A stretch of DNA of 5,681 nucleotides from Frondihabitans sp. (GCA_025464735.1 JAODMX010000317.1:1-5681), one strand, 5' to 3'. Shown: positions 1 through 5,489, counted from the stretch's first letter. Notes: generated from the sequence alone by a model not told the origin. Translations and numbers: made by a program.

Positions 1-395
1 CCGACCAAATCATCCCGACCTGGAACCACGTCACGGCGCACCTCTACGGCACACCCGAGATCCTTTCCGATGAGGAGAATTTCCGGGTTCTCGGCGACCT
101 CGTCGATCACTTCGAGAAGCGCATGCCGACTCCGGTGTCGTTGACCCTCGACGAAGAAGGCTCCCGGCGGGTCGCGAAGGGCACAGTGGGTCTCCGGATG
201 CGCGTGACCCGGTTCGACGCCCGCCTGAAGCTCAGCCAGAACAAGCAGCCGAGAGTGGTCGAGCGCATCATCGAGGCCCTCGAGACGCCCGGCCCCTATG
301 GCAGCCCCGGGCTTGCGGCCGAGATGCGCCGCGTGCACCCGGACGTCGCGCCCGGGGCTGCACCGGGCAGCCCCGGTGGCCCGGCCGACGCATGA
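1..395 (+). CDS. PaiB-like FMN-binding protein, 5' end missing
   Basis: The reading frame is open from base 3 to a TGA at 393-395 and gives about 130 residues, against roughly 205-220 usual for the PaiB family (FMN_bind_2), so about the first third lies outside the window. Near the left edge it shows the family signature PTWNHVTAHLYGTP, and further on it has the C-terminal hallmark KLSQNK after a G-x-R-x-R-V-T-R strand. Family knowledge: these are split-barrel flavin-binding proteins. Bacillus PaiB was described as a negative regulator of sporulation and protease genes, and most homologues have no proven role. The last 30 residues are a Pro/Gly/Ala-rich tail (VAPGAAPGSPGGPADA) beyond the conserved fold. 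An internal ATG at 123 could be mistaken for a start, but the conserved motif upstream of it shows that translation begins earlier. The stop overlaps the ATG of the following amidohydrolase (ATGA), suggesting one transcript. The family assignment is firm; the regulatory role is only inferred. Confidence 0.88.
   Translation, partial: DQIIPTWNHVTAHLYGTPEILSDEENFRVLGDLVDHFEKRMPTPVSLTLDEEGSRRVAKGTVGLRMRVTRFDARLKLSQNKQPRVVERIIEALETPGPYGSPGLAAEMRRVHPDVAPGAAPGSPGGPADA
352..376. repeat. Perfect 10-bp hairpin at the paiB-amidohydrolase junction
   Basis: CCGGGGCTGC at 352-361 and GCAGCCCCGG at 367-376 are exact reverse complements separated by the 5-nt loop ACCGG. The hairpin is all within the Pro/Gly-rich tail codons of the paiB-like gene and ends 15 nt before the amidohydrolase ATG. 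The 3' arm 10-mer also occurs at 301-310 in direct orientation, so the 5' arm has an alternative pairing partner. No T-run follows, so it is not a standard terminator. It could be an mRNA structure that limits independent initiation at the coupled start, or simply a by-product of GC-rich Pro/Gly codons. Confidence 0.5.
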
Positions 396-1864
396 GCACC
401 CTCCTCCGTGACGTCCGACTCGTCGGTCGTGACGGAACCCCGACCGACGTCCTCGTCGAAGACGGTCTTATCGCCGCCATCGCCACAGGCATCGCGCCCG
501 GCTCTGCGGAGATCGTTGACGCGGGCGGGCGTTGGCTGGCGCCCGGTCTCTGGGACAACCACGTGCACATGGACCAGTGGGCGCTCGTCCGCCAGCGTCT
601 TGATGTCGCCGATGCCGCGTCGGCTCGGGAGGTCGCCGACATCGTCGAGGCACGCATCCGGTTGCGTCTCCCGGGCGATCAGGACCTCCTCGTGGCGTTC
701 GGATTCCGCGATGCTCTCTGGCCCGACGAGCCCACCCTCGCCGTGCTCGACAAAGCGGGCGACGGCGTACCGGTCGCCGTCGTCAGCGCCGATCTCCACG
801 CTGTGTGGCTCAACAGCCGCGCCCTCGCGCTGGTCGGCCACTCCGGTCACTCAACCGGCCTGCTGCGCGAACAACCGGCGTTCGACGCGAGCGCCATCAT
901 CACCGCGGTCGACGACGAGCACATGGATCTCTGCGTCGCCGACGCCGCCAGAGCCGCAGCCGCGCGTGGCGTCGTCGGCATTGTGGACCTCGAGATGACC
1001 CTGGGGCTCGATCGCTGGGTCCGGCGCGTCCGCTCCGGCACCGACCAACTGAGGGTGCGCGTCGGCGTCTATCCCGACCGCCTCAACGACGTGATCGCGA
1101 TGGGCTTGCACACCGGCGACGCGATCGAAGGAGGCGCGGGGCTGATCACCATGGGCCCGTTCAAGATCATCACCGACGGATCGCTCGGCACCCGCACGGC
1201 GTACTGCCACGAGCCCTACCCGGGCCTTGAAGGGCAGCCGCACGCGAACGGAATCTCGGTCTTCGATGTGGCGACACTCACCGAGTACCTGGCCCGGGCA
1301 TCCGGCGCCGGCCTCGTGCCAGCGGTCCACGCGATCGGCGACCACGCGCTCGAAGACGCCCTCACCGCGTTCGAGGGTGCGGGCTGCCAGGGCAGCATCG
1401 AGCACGCCCAGCTGATTACGCCGGCGAGCCTGCCGCGGTTCGCGGAGCTCGGGTTGATCGCCAGCGTGCAACCCGAACATGCGATGGACGACCGCGACAT
1501 CGCCGACCACTACTGGGCGGGGCGGACCGATCGGGCTTTCGCCCTCGAGAGCCTTCACGGTGCCGGGATCCCCTTGCGCCTCGGATCCGACGCCCCGGTC
1601 GCACCGCTCGACCCGTGGATCGCGATGGCAGCTGCGATCTCGCGGTCGCGGGACGGACGCGAGCCGTGGCATCCGGAGCAGCGGGTGCTCGCGTCTGTGG
1701 CGTTGGCCGCCTCGACCGGAGGCCGGCTCGCCGTCGACGAGGGTGATCCGGCCGACCTCATCCTGGTCGACAGCGACCCACTCGTCGCGACCATCGACGA
1801 CCTCCGCCGTTTTCCCGTCGCGGCGACCATGCTCGCCGGTCGCTGGACGCATTTCGCTCTCTGA
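392..1864 (+). CDS. YtcJ-type metal-dependent amidohydrolase (Amidohydro_3)
   Basis: This 490-residue protein has the expected length and architecture of the YtcJ branch of the amidohydrolase superfamily. A small N-terminal beta-sandwich strand region (residues 1-50) leads into the TIM-barrel metal motif GLWDNHVHM (H57, H59). The other expected metal-site residues follow: K258 in GPFKIITDGSLGTRTA, H313 in AVHAIGD, H338 in SIEHAQ and D400 in LGSDAPV. The C-terminus returns to the sandwich (DPADLILVDSDPL). All ligand positions are intact, so it should be an active hydrolase of C-N bonds. The family includes N-substituted formamide deformylase and many uncharacterised members, so the substrate cannot be read from sequence. 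No signal peptide is visible, so it is probably cytoplasmic. The ATG at 392 overlaps the upstream stop, and the only SD-like sequence is a weak GGTGG 12 nt upstream, so translation probably depends on coupling to the PaiB-like gene. PaiB-like proteins can bind flavin, but there is no visible chemical link between the two products. Confidence 0.92.
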   Translation: MSTLLRDVRLVGRDGTPTDVLVEDGLIAAIATGIAPGSAEIVDAGGRWLAPGLWDNHVHMDQWALVRQRLDVADAASAREVADIVEARIRLRLPGDQDLLVAFGFRDALWPDEPTLAVLDKAGDGVPVAVVSADLHAVWLNSRALALVGHSGHSTGLLREQPAFDASAIITAVDDEHMDLCVADAARAAAARGVVGIVDLEMTLGLDRWVRRVRSGTDQLRVRVGVYPDRLNDVIAMGLHTGDAIEGGAGLITMGPFKIITDGSLGTRTAYCHEPYPGLEGQPHANGISVFDVATLTEYLARASGAGLVPAVHAIGDHALEDALTAFEGAGCQGSIEHAQLITPASLPRFAELGLIASVQPEHAMDDRDIADHYWAGRTDRAFALESLHGAGIPLRLGSDAPVAPLDPWIAMAAAISRSRDGREPWHPEQRVLASVALAASTGGRLAVDEGDPADLILVDSDPLVATIDDLRRFPVAATMLAGRWTHFAL

Positions 1865-1906
1865 CGCGCCCCGCGCCCGCGCCCATGCGTGCTCAGGGTG
1901 GCGCGT
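1864..1906 (+). terminator. Possible weak hairpin after the amidohydrolase
   Basis: ACGCGCC at 1864-1870, beginning with the last base of the TGA stop, is complementary to GGCGCGT at 1900-1906. Two more C-G pairs form if T1899 is bulged. The loop is long and no T-tract follows, so this is a poor intrinsic terminator. It is listed only because nothing else directly follows the gene until the palindromic element further downstream. Confidence 0.25.
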
Positions 1907-1922
1907 GCTCTCGCCCGCCCGC

Positions 1923-1979
1923 TAGGACTCCACAACACGCCACTCACTTTCGCGTGAGCCCGCACATTGTGGAGTCCTA
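1923..1979. repeat. Nested palindromic element, 13-bp perfect arms
   Basis: TAGGACTCCACAA at 1923-1935 is matched exactly by its reverse complement TTGTGGAGTCCTA at 1967-1979. The 31-nt middle contains a second stem, CTCAC (1943-1947) with GTGAG (1954-1958) around the loop TTTCGC, whose centre is within half a base of the outer one. The whole unit would fold into a two-tier hairpin with a 7 x 8 nt internal loop. The arms are less GC-rich than the surroundings. It lies between two genes that point towards each other (amidohydrolase and dps). I see no target-site duplication next to the arms and no second copy in the window. It could be a dispersed palindromic (REP-like or miniature) element, a protein binding site, or a transcription barrier. 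The structure is directly visible; its nature is not. Confidence 0.7.
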
Positions 1980-2011
1980 CGATCCGCGCGAGCGCGGCCG
2001 ACCGCACGACG

Positions 2012-2045
2012 AAAAAGCCGCCGCCCGAACGGGCGACGGCTTCTT
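2012..2045 (-). terminator. Intrinsic terminator of dps
   Basis: Read on the minus strand, a GC-rich stem (pairs 2040-2034 with 2017-2023 and 2033-2031 with 2024-2026, one A-C mismatch) with a tight GTTC loop is followed directly by five T residues (complement of 2012-2016). It starts 11 nt after the dps stop codon. On the plus strand the downstream bases are TTCTTC, a poorer tract, so it may also partly stop readthrough from the amidohydrolase side. Confidence 0.85.
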
Positions 2046-2056
2046 CAGAGAAACGG

Positions 2057-2542
2057 CTACTGCGTGACGTGCGCCGACAGGAACCAGCGGTCTTTGTCGA
2101 GGCCGCGGGCGATCTCGATCACGACATCCTGGCTCGTGGCGTCGATCTCGCCGAGCTCGTCGATCGCGGTCTGCACCGAGACACGAGCCGAGTCGATCTG
2201 CGCGACGATGCCGGCGATCGTGGCGTCGATCTGCTGGAAGCCGGCCTTGAGCGGCGGGTTCGTGGTGGTGGAGGCCACCGTCTCGAGACGACCGTCGACC
2301 GGGAGGCCGAGCGCGACGATCCGCTCGGCGGCGGTGTCGGCGTATTCCTGAGCGTGGTCCACCACGTCGTCGAGGAGTTCGTGAACGGCGATGAAGCTGA
2401 GGCCCCGAACGTGCCAGTGGGCCTGCTTGCCGTTGACGGCGAGGGCCGTGAGGTTCGTCACGACGGGAGAGAGGAACTGAGCAGTGGCGGCTGCGACGTC
2501 GGGGTCGACGGAGCTCTGAGTGACTGTGGTGACATCGGTCAT
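2057..2542 (-). CDS. dps: Dps-family miniferritin / DNA-protection protein
   Basis: The product is 161 residues, a normal size for Dps. Family role: a dodecameric shell oxidises Fe(II) with peroxide, stores the iron, and often coats DNA in stress. The inter-subunit ferroxidase residues are all present: H42 and W43 in KQAHWHVRG, H54 and D58 in AVHELLDD, and D69 and E73 in DTAAER. They align in spacing with H51, H63, D67, D78 and E82 of E. coli Dps. The short N-terminus (MTDVTTVTQSSVDPD) lacks the Lys/Arg-rich tail used for DNA binding in E. coli, and there is no basic C-terminal tail either, so iron and peroxide detoxification may dominate over DNA compaction (inference). The ATG at 2542 is chosen because AAAGGA lies 8 nt upstream. 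An in-frame TTG at 2605 would add 21 residues without family similarity and run through the promoter. The gene is monocistronic, ends at an intrinsic terminator, and is divergent from a two-component operon. Confidence 0.96.
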   Translation of the reverse strand: MTDVTTVTQSSVDPDVAAATAQFLSPVVTNLTALAVNGKQAHWHVRGLSFIAVHELLDDVVDHAQEYADTAAERIVALGLPVDGRLETVASTTTNPPLKAGFQQIDATIAGIVAQIDSARVSVQTAIDELGEIDATSQDVVIEIARGLDKDRWFLSAHVTQ

Positions 2543-2550
2543 GTCGGTGG

Positions 2551-2556
2551 TCCTTT
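2551..2556 (-). promoter_or_regulatory. dps ribosome binding site
   Basis: The minus strand reads AAAGGA, followed by the 8-nt spacer CCACCGAC and the ATG at 2542. It is the best Shine-Dalgarno match among the genes here and settles the dps start. Confidence 0.85.
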
Positions 2557-2573
2557 CGCTTCTGTTGCACCCA

Positions 2574-2601
2574 ACGCTAGGGCTCTGGGAAAATTCCGCA
2601 A
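2574..2601 (-). promoter_or_regulatory. Putative dps promoter (-35/-10)
   Basis: The minus strand has TTGCGG (complement of 2596-2601), a 16-nt spacer and TAGCGT (complement of 2574-2579). The -10 keeps the most conserved T, A and final T of the actinobacterial housekeeping hexamer. Transcription would start around 2566-2569, giving a leader of about 25 nt that contains the AAAGGA site. The assignment rests on spacing and position relative to the gene, not on a strong consensus. Confidence 0.5.
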
Positions 2602-2602
2602 G

Positions 2603-2641
2603 CAAGCTGAGGCTCGTCTAACGAAGGTGAGGCTAAGCCGC
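2603..2641. promoter_or_regulatory. Two tandem DtxR/IdeR-like iron boxes
   Basis: Two 19-bp windows, 2603-2621 and 2623-2641, resemble the DtxR/IdeR palindrome (TTAGGTTAGGCTAACCTAA type). By hand count each matches 12 of 19 positions on its better strand. The best segment is AAGGTGAGGCTAAG at 2624-2637. TGAGGCT repeats at 2608 and 2628, so the sites are exactly 20 bp apart, about two helical turns. They sit directly upstream of the proposed dps -35, the geometry of an activator. Established: DtxR activates ferritin and dps genes in Corynebacterium glutamicum, and IdeR activates ferritin genes in mycobacteria. Binding here is inferred. Box 2 matches mostly in one half, so the sites would be moderate rather than strong. 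Confidence 0.45.
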
Positions 2642-2690
2642 CGGGGGATAACCCCCGCCGGGATTCGGTCGGTGGCACCCTGGAGGGCAC

Positions 2691-2707
2691 CCTCGTGATC
2701 CACGAGG
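2691..2707 (+). promoter_or_regulatory. Hairpin holding the kinase Shine-Dalgarno
   Basis: CCTCGTG (2691-2697) and CACGAGG (2701-2707) are perfect reverse complements around the 3-nt loop ATC. The GAGG at 2704-2707 is the only good ribosome binding site for the histidine kinase, 9 nt before its ATG. In the mRNA the site would be paired with CCTC, so initiation could be damped. The same palindrome could instead be a DNA operator. The directly repeated GGCACCCT at 2674-2681 and GGCACCCT at 2686-2693 adjoins it. Confidence 0.5.
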
Positions 2708-2716
2708 CTGGATGGC

Positions 2717-4051
2717 ATGATCACAGAAACGAGTTCGATGACCACCGAGACCCGGCCCGGTTACACCCGACTCTGGCGTGGTGTGCCCGGCGAGATCGGC
2801 TATCTCGCGCTGACGGGAGCGCTGGTCGTATTCGCCTTCATTGCCATCGGTGTGATCTCGACACTGACCCACGAGGCCGGGGGCGTCGGTGGGCTCATCC
2901 TCGTCGCTCTCGTGCTCGTCGCCTCGCTCTGGTTCGCTCGTGTTTTCGGGCTCCTCGAAATCACACGCCTCGCGTGGGCGGGCAACGATCCAATCCGACC
3001 GGCAGTCTGGCGGCCGACTTCCACAGCGAACCGATTCGTCCGTGTTCTCGAGGTCGCCCGGGATCCGCACGCCTGGGTCTCGCTGGCGTTCACGGCGCTC
3101 GTCTTCCCCTCGGTCGGCTTCCTCGTCAGCGCGTTGACTCTCGGCGTCATCGTCTTCGGCCTGGGCGGCGTGATCGGGGGAGTGGTCGCCGTCTTCACTC
3201 CGGTCTGGTCGGTCGAGCAGCCCGCCATCCAGAGTCTGATCAATTCGCACATCGGTATCGGCCTGGGGCTGATCGCTGTCGGAGTGGGCTTCCTCGCCGT
3301 GCTGCCGTGGATCACACACGGGTGCGTCTGGGTGCAGAACGCCATCGCCCGCGCCATGCTCGGGCCCTTCCGTTCGGAAGAGCTCGCCGCCGACGTCGCG
3401 GGGCTCCGCGTCTCCCGCAGCGCGGCCGTCTCGGCTGAGGGAACAGCGCTTCGTCGGCTGGAACGCGACATCCACGACGGTCCGCAGCAGCGACTGATCC
3501 GAATCCAGATGGACCTCGCTGCGGCATCTCGAGCCTCGGGTGTCGATGCCGACAGGAGTCGCGACCTGATCGAAGAGGCGCTGCAACAGTCTCGGGACGC
3601 GCTCGAGGAGCTCCGTGCCCTCTCGCGCGGATTCGCGCCGCCCCTCCTGCTCGATCGTGGCCTCGCCCCTGCCCTCGAAGCCATCGTCGACCGTGCGGCT
3701 GTTCCGACGCGCTTCACCGACGAGCTCTCGGACGGCTTCGACATTCCCGTCGAGATCGAGCGGAACGCCTACTTCATCGCGGCGGAACTCCTCACCAACA
3801 CCGCGAAGCATTCCGGGGCGACACGCGCCGAGCTGATCGTCTCAGTCGACGACGGTGACCTCCGAGTCGTCGTCACCGACGATGGGAGAGGGGGCGCCAG
3901 GATCCAGCGCGGGCACGGCCTCGCGGGCATCGAGGAGCGCCTCCGCGGTCTCGACGGGCGGATCACCCTGCGAAGCCCGGCCGGGGGACCGACCCACGTG
4001 AGCGTCGTGATCCCGGTCGCGGAAGAATCGCCCGAAGACCCGGCGTCGTAG
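2717..4051 (+). CDS. Sensor-domain histidine kinase (HisKA_3 type)
   Basis: This 444-residue membrane sensor kinase belongs to the NarL/DesK-like class. Residues about 25-200 form a hydrophobic region with roughly four to five membrane segments (about 28-50, 58-80, 122-162 as one or two, and 180-198) and resemble the putative actinobacterial sensor domain, including the landmark DPHAWVSLAFTALVFPSVGF. The dimerisation and phosphoacceptor helix has RRLERDIHDGPQQRL with H253. The ATPase domain has the N box AELLTNTAKHSGA (N361), the G1 box DDGRGG (388-393) and the G2 motif GHGLAGIEERL (399-409). All catalytic motifs are present, so it should phosphorylate the regulator encoded 8 bp downstream. 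There are no large extracytoplasmic loops, suggesting that it senses the membrane or an intramembrane cue (inference); the signal is unknown. The ATG at 2717 has GAGG 9 nt upstream. An in-frame ATG at 2738 is possible but lacks a better site. Confidence 0.93.
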   Translation: MITETSSMTTETRPGYTRLWRGVPGEIGYLALTGALVVFAFIAIGVISTLTHEAGGVGGLILVALVLVASLWFARVFGLLEITRLAWAGNDPIRPAVWRPTSTANRFVRVLEVARDPHAWVSLAFTALVFPSVGFLVSALTLGVIVFGLGGVIGGVVAVFTPVWSVEQPAIQSLINSHIGIGLGLIAVGVGFLAVLPWITHGCVWVQNAIARAMLGPFRSEELAADVAGLRVSRSAAVSAEGTALRRLERDIHDGPQQRLIRIQMDLAAASRASGVDADRSRDLIEEALQQSRDALEELRALSRGFAPPLLLDRGLAPALEAIVDRAAVPTRFTDELSDGFDIPVEIERNAYFIAAELLTNTAKHSGATRAELIVSVDDGDLRVVVTDDGRGGARIQRGHGLAGIEERLRGLDGRITLRSPAGGPTHVSVVIPVAEESPEDPAS

Positions 4052-4059
4052 GCTCAAGC

Positions 4060-4743
4060 GTGACCCCGCTCCCTCCCAGCGACTCGGATCCTGTCCCCGC
4101 GCGCGTCCGCGTCGTCATAGCCGACGACTCCGTCCTCCTTCGCGAAGGTCTGGTCCGACTGCTCGAGGAGCTCGGTGCGGAGGTCGTGGGATCGTACGGC
4201 GACGCCGACACGCTGCTCGCCGACCTGCTTGTCGTACGACCCGACCTGGCCGTGCTCGACGTGCGGATGCCTCCCACGCATCGCGACGAAGGCGTGCGGG
4301 CGGCGATCGAGGTGCGCAGGATCCTGCCGGGCACTGGGATCCTGCTGCTCTCGCAATACGTGGAGGTCGCCTACGCCCGCGAACTCCTGACCGCAGGATC
4401 CGACGGGGTCGGCTACCTCCTCAAAGACCGGGTGACGTCGATCGAGGAGCTCGGCGAGGCCATCGAGCGGATCGGCGACGGATCGACGGTGCTGGATCCG
4501 ACCGTTGTTGCGGCGCTTCTGGGGCGGCGGAGCGATCCGCTGGCAGGCCTCACGCCACGAGAGCGCGACGTGCTTTCGCTGATGGCCGAGGGGCGGACGA
4601 ACGCGGCGATCGGTGCGAGTCTCGTGATCGGAACGGGAGCGGTCGAGAAGAACGTGACGAGCATCTTCCAGAAGCTCGGGCTCGACGACTCGGGCTCCGA
4701 TCACCGGCGCGTGCTCGCGGTGCTCGCCTTCTTGCAGAGCTGA
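4060..4743 (+). CDS. NarL/LuxR-type response regulator
   Basis: This 227-residue regulator has an N-terminal receiver domain (about 16-135) and a C-terminal LuxR-type helix-turn-helix (about 163-226). The receiver has the acidic pair D22-D23, the phosphoacceptor D67 in AVLDVRMPP, S98 in LLLSQY and K122 in YLLKDR. The DNA-binding domain reads LTPRERDVLSLMAEGRTNAAIG and then GAVEKNVTSIFQKLGL, a very typical recognition region. The tail DHRRVLAVLAFL matches the actinobacterial subgroup that is usually paired with sensor-domain kinases (recalled from family knowledge). The start is a GTG 8 nt after the kinase stop. Its short AGG site (4050-4052) overlaps the kinase TAG, so translation is probably coupled and the two proteins are made together. 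No ATG or GTG lies between this start and the receiver domain. The target genes cannot be read from sequence. Confidence 0.94.
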   Translation: MTPLPPSDSDPVPARVRVVIADDSVLLREGLVRLLEELGAEVVGSYGDADTLLADLLVVRPDLAVLDVRMPPTHRDEGVRAAIEVRRILPGTGILLLSQYVEVAYARELLTAGSDGVGYLLKDRVTSIEELGEAIERIGDGSTVLDPTVVAALLGRRSDPLAGLTPRERDVLSLMAEGRTNAAIGASLVIGTGAVEKNVTSIFQKLGLDDSGSDHRRVLAVLAFLQS

Positions 4744-4756
4744 CGGGCTCGTCAGC
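4739..4756. terminator. Convergent hairpin containing both stop codons
   Basis: GCTGACG (4739-4745) and CGTCAGC (4750-4756) pair perfectly around the 4-nt loop GGCT. The TGA stop of the response regulator (4741-4743) lies in one arm and the complement of the TGA stop of the lipoprotein (4752-4754) in the other, so the two stops pair with each other. It is the only structure visible between the convergent genes and there is no T-tract on either side, so it would be an atypical, possibly bidirectional, terminator. Confidence 0.45.
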
Positions 4757-5477
4757 CGGTCACGGGAGTCGCCACCGCGCGGAGGATCGCGTCGCGATAC
4801 TCGTGACCGACGATGCGGTAGCCGCGCGTGGTCGGGTGGACGCCGTCGTTCGATACTCCGGCGACGTAGACCCGGCCGTCTCGCGCGAAGCGCCAGGGGT
4901 CGGTGTACTCCCAGCCGCGGGAGAGGGCATACTCCTTCAACCGCTGGCCGTAGGCGGCTGCTGCCTTCGGCCGGCGATCGTAGGGCGGGATGGCGCCGAT
5001 GATCACGCGCTTCGGGTCGATCGTCCTGACGATGGAGTCGTAGTACGGAGCCGCCTGGGCGAAGGTGTAGTGAAGCCTCACGTCGTTGGTGCCCGCCATG
5101 AGAACGAGAACGTCGACGTGGGCGATCGGTCGGACGTTCTGCGCCATGACCTGCACGGTTGTGCCGCCCTTTGCCCACCCGCCGACCCAGGCGATCCCGT
5201 CGCCCTGCGCGTACGTCATCCAGGTGTTCTGGTCGAGACCCATTGCGGGGATGGTCCGGGCACCGCCCGCGGTCAACGAATCGCCGACGATGGCGACGCG
5301 CACGGGGTTCTGCGGCGTTCCGAGCGTGGAATCGGCCGTTGAGGTCGGCGAGGGCACGCTCGTGACGCCCGAGCCACCAGCCTCGGGAACGGACTGAGGC
5401 GTCGAAGCGCACCCCGTGAGGGCAATGAGGGCGGCGGCCAGGACGGCCCCGATGAGGCCCCGTGGCAACGATCGCAT
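4752..5477 (-). CDS. SGNH/GDSL-family hydrolase, predicted lipoprotein
   Basis: The 241-residue product starts with a lipoprotein signal: MRSLPRG, a hydrophobic stretch (8-20) and the lipobox ALTGC, with C23 as the lipidated cysteine. Residues 24-57 are a Ser/Thr/Pro/Gly-rich linker. The catalytic domain follows with SGNH blocks in order: VAIVGDSLT (nucleophile S67), a block II-like WAKGGTT (G104 or G105), MAGTND (N131) and SNDGVHPT (D211 and H214). All four SGNH residues are present, so it should be an active esterase, lipase or acyl-hydrolase anchored outside the membrane. The substrate is unknown; related actinobacterial proteins are mostly annotated only by fold. The gene converges on the response regulator and is divergent from the LtrA-like gene. 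The ATG at 5477 is preceded by a -10-like GATAAT rather than a ribosome binding site, consistent with a leaderless mRNA. Confidence is high for fold and localisation and low for substrate. Confidence 0.92.
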   Translation of the reverse strand: MRSLPRGLIGAVLAAALIALTGCASTPQSVPEAGGSGVTSVPSPTSTADSTLGTPQNPVRVAIVGDSLTAGGARTIPAMGLDQNTWMTYAQGDGIAWVGGWAKGGTTVQVMAQNVRPIAHVDVLVLMAGTNDVRLHYTFAQAAPYYDSIVRTIDPKRVIIGAIPPYDRRPKAAAAYGQRLKEYALSRGWEYTDPWRFARDGRVYVAGVSNDGVHPTTRGYRIVGHEYRDAILRAVATPVTG

Positions 5478-5483
5478 AGCAGC

Positions 5484-5489
5484 ATTATC
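5484..5489 (-). promoter_or_regulatory. -10 element for a leaderless lipoprotein transcript
   Basis: The minus strand reads GATAAT, 5 of 6 matches to TATAAT, followed by GCTGCT and the ATG at 5477. Transcription starting 7 nt after the -10 would begin on the A of the start codon. No purine-rich ribosome site fits between. No convincing -35 is seen 16-18 nt upstream (AGGAGT region). Confidence 0.55.

Noticed and set aside
123..395. The PaiB-like gene as a complete 90-residue protein starting at 123
   Set aside because: The same frame continues upstream to the window edge with the conserved PTWNHVTAHLYG motif, so the gene is longer and truncated by the window.
851..1852. 333-residue minus-strand open frame opposite the amidohydrolase
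   Set aside because: It is a shadow of third-position GC bias. The plus strand has an intact enzyme with all metal ligands.
1923..1979. The palindrome as a miniature transposon with target duplication
   Set aside because: No matching short direct repeat flanks the arms, and there is no transposase nearby. Only the palindrome itself can be supported.
2543..2605. N-terminal extension of Dps to a TTG start at 2605
   Set aside because: The added 21 residues (LAEFSQSPSVG...) do not resemble Dps, the start lies in an iron box upstream of the promoter, and the ATG at 2542 has a good AAAGGA site.
2617..2652. Plus-strand promoter for the kinase operon (TCTAAC at 2617 or GATAAC at 2647 as -10)
   Set aside because: Both -10 candidates lack a reasonable -35 and cannot be told apart. 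The true kinase promoter is probably here, but I cannot place it.
2643..2656. GGGGG-ATAA-CCCCC hairpin as a terminator or riboswitch part
   Set aside because: It is a 5-bp homopolymer stem with no T-tract and no surrounding conserved fold, too little to call a function.
1967..2698. 243-residue plus-strand open frame across dps
   Set aside because: It is antisense to a clear dps gene and starts inside the palindrome and terminator region. Its Asp/Arg/Gly-rich composition is a codon-bias shadow.
2633..3811. 392-residue minus-strand open frame opposite the histidine kinase
   Set aside because: It has highly charged low-complexity composition and no motif. It is antisense to a kinase with all catalytic boxes and runs into the iron-box and promoter region.
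4054..5412. 452-residue open frame on the minus strand overlapping the response regulator and the SGNH lipoprotein
   Set aside because: It is Arg/His/Pro/Asp-rich with no domain, covers two well-supported genes in other frames, and is typical of spurious long frames in GC-rich DNA.
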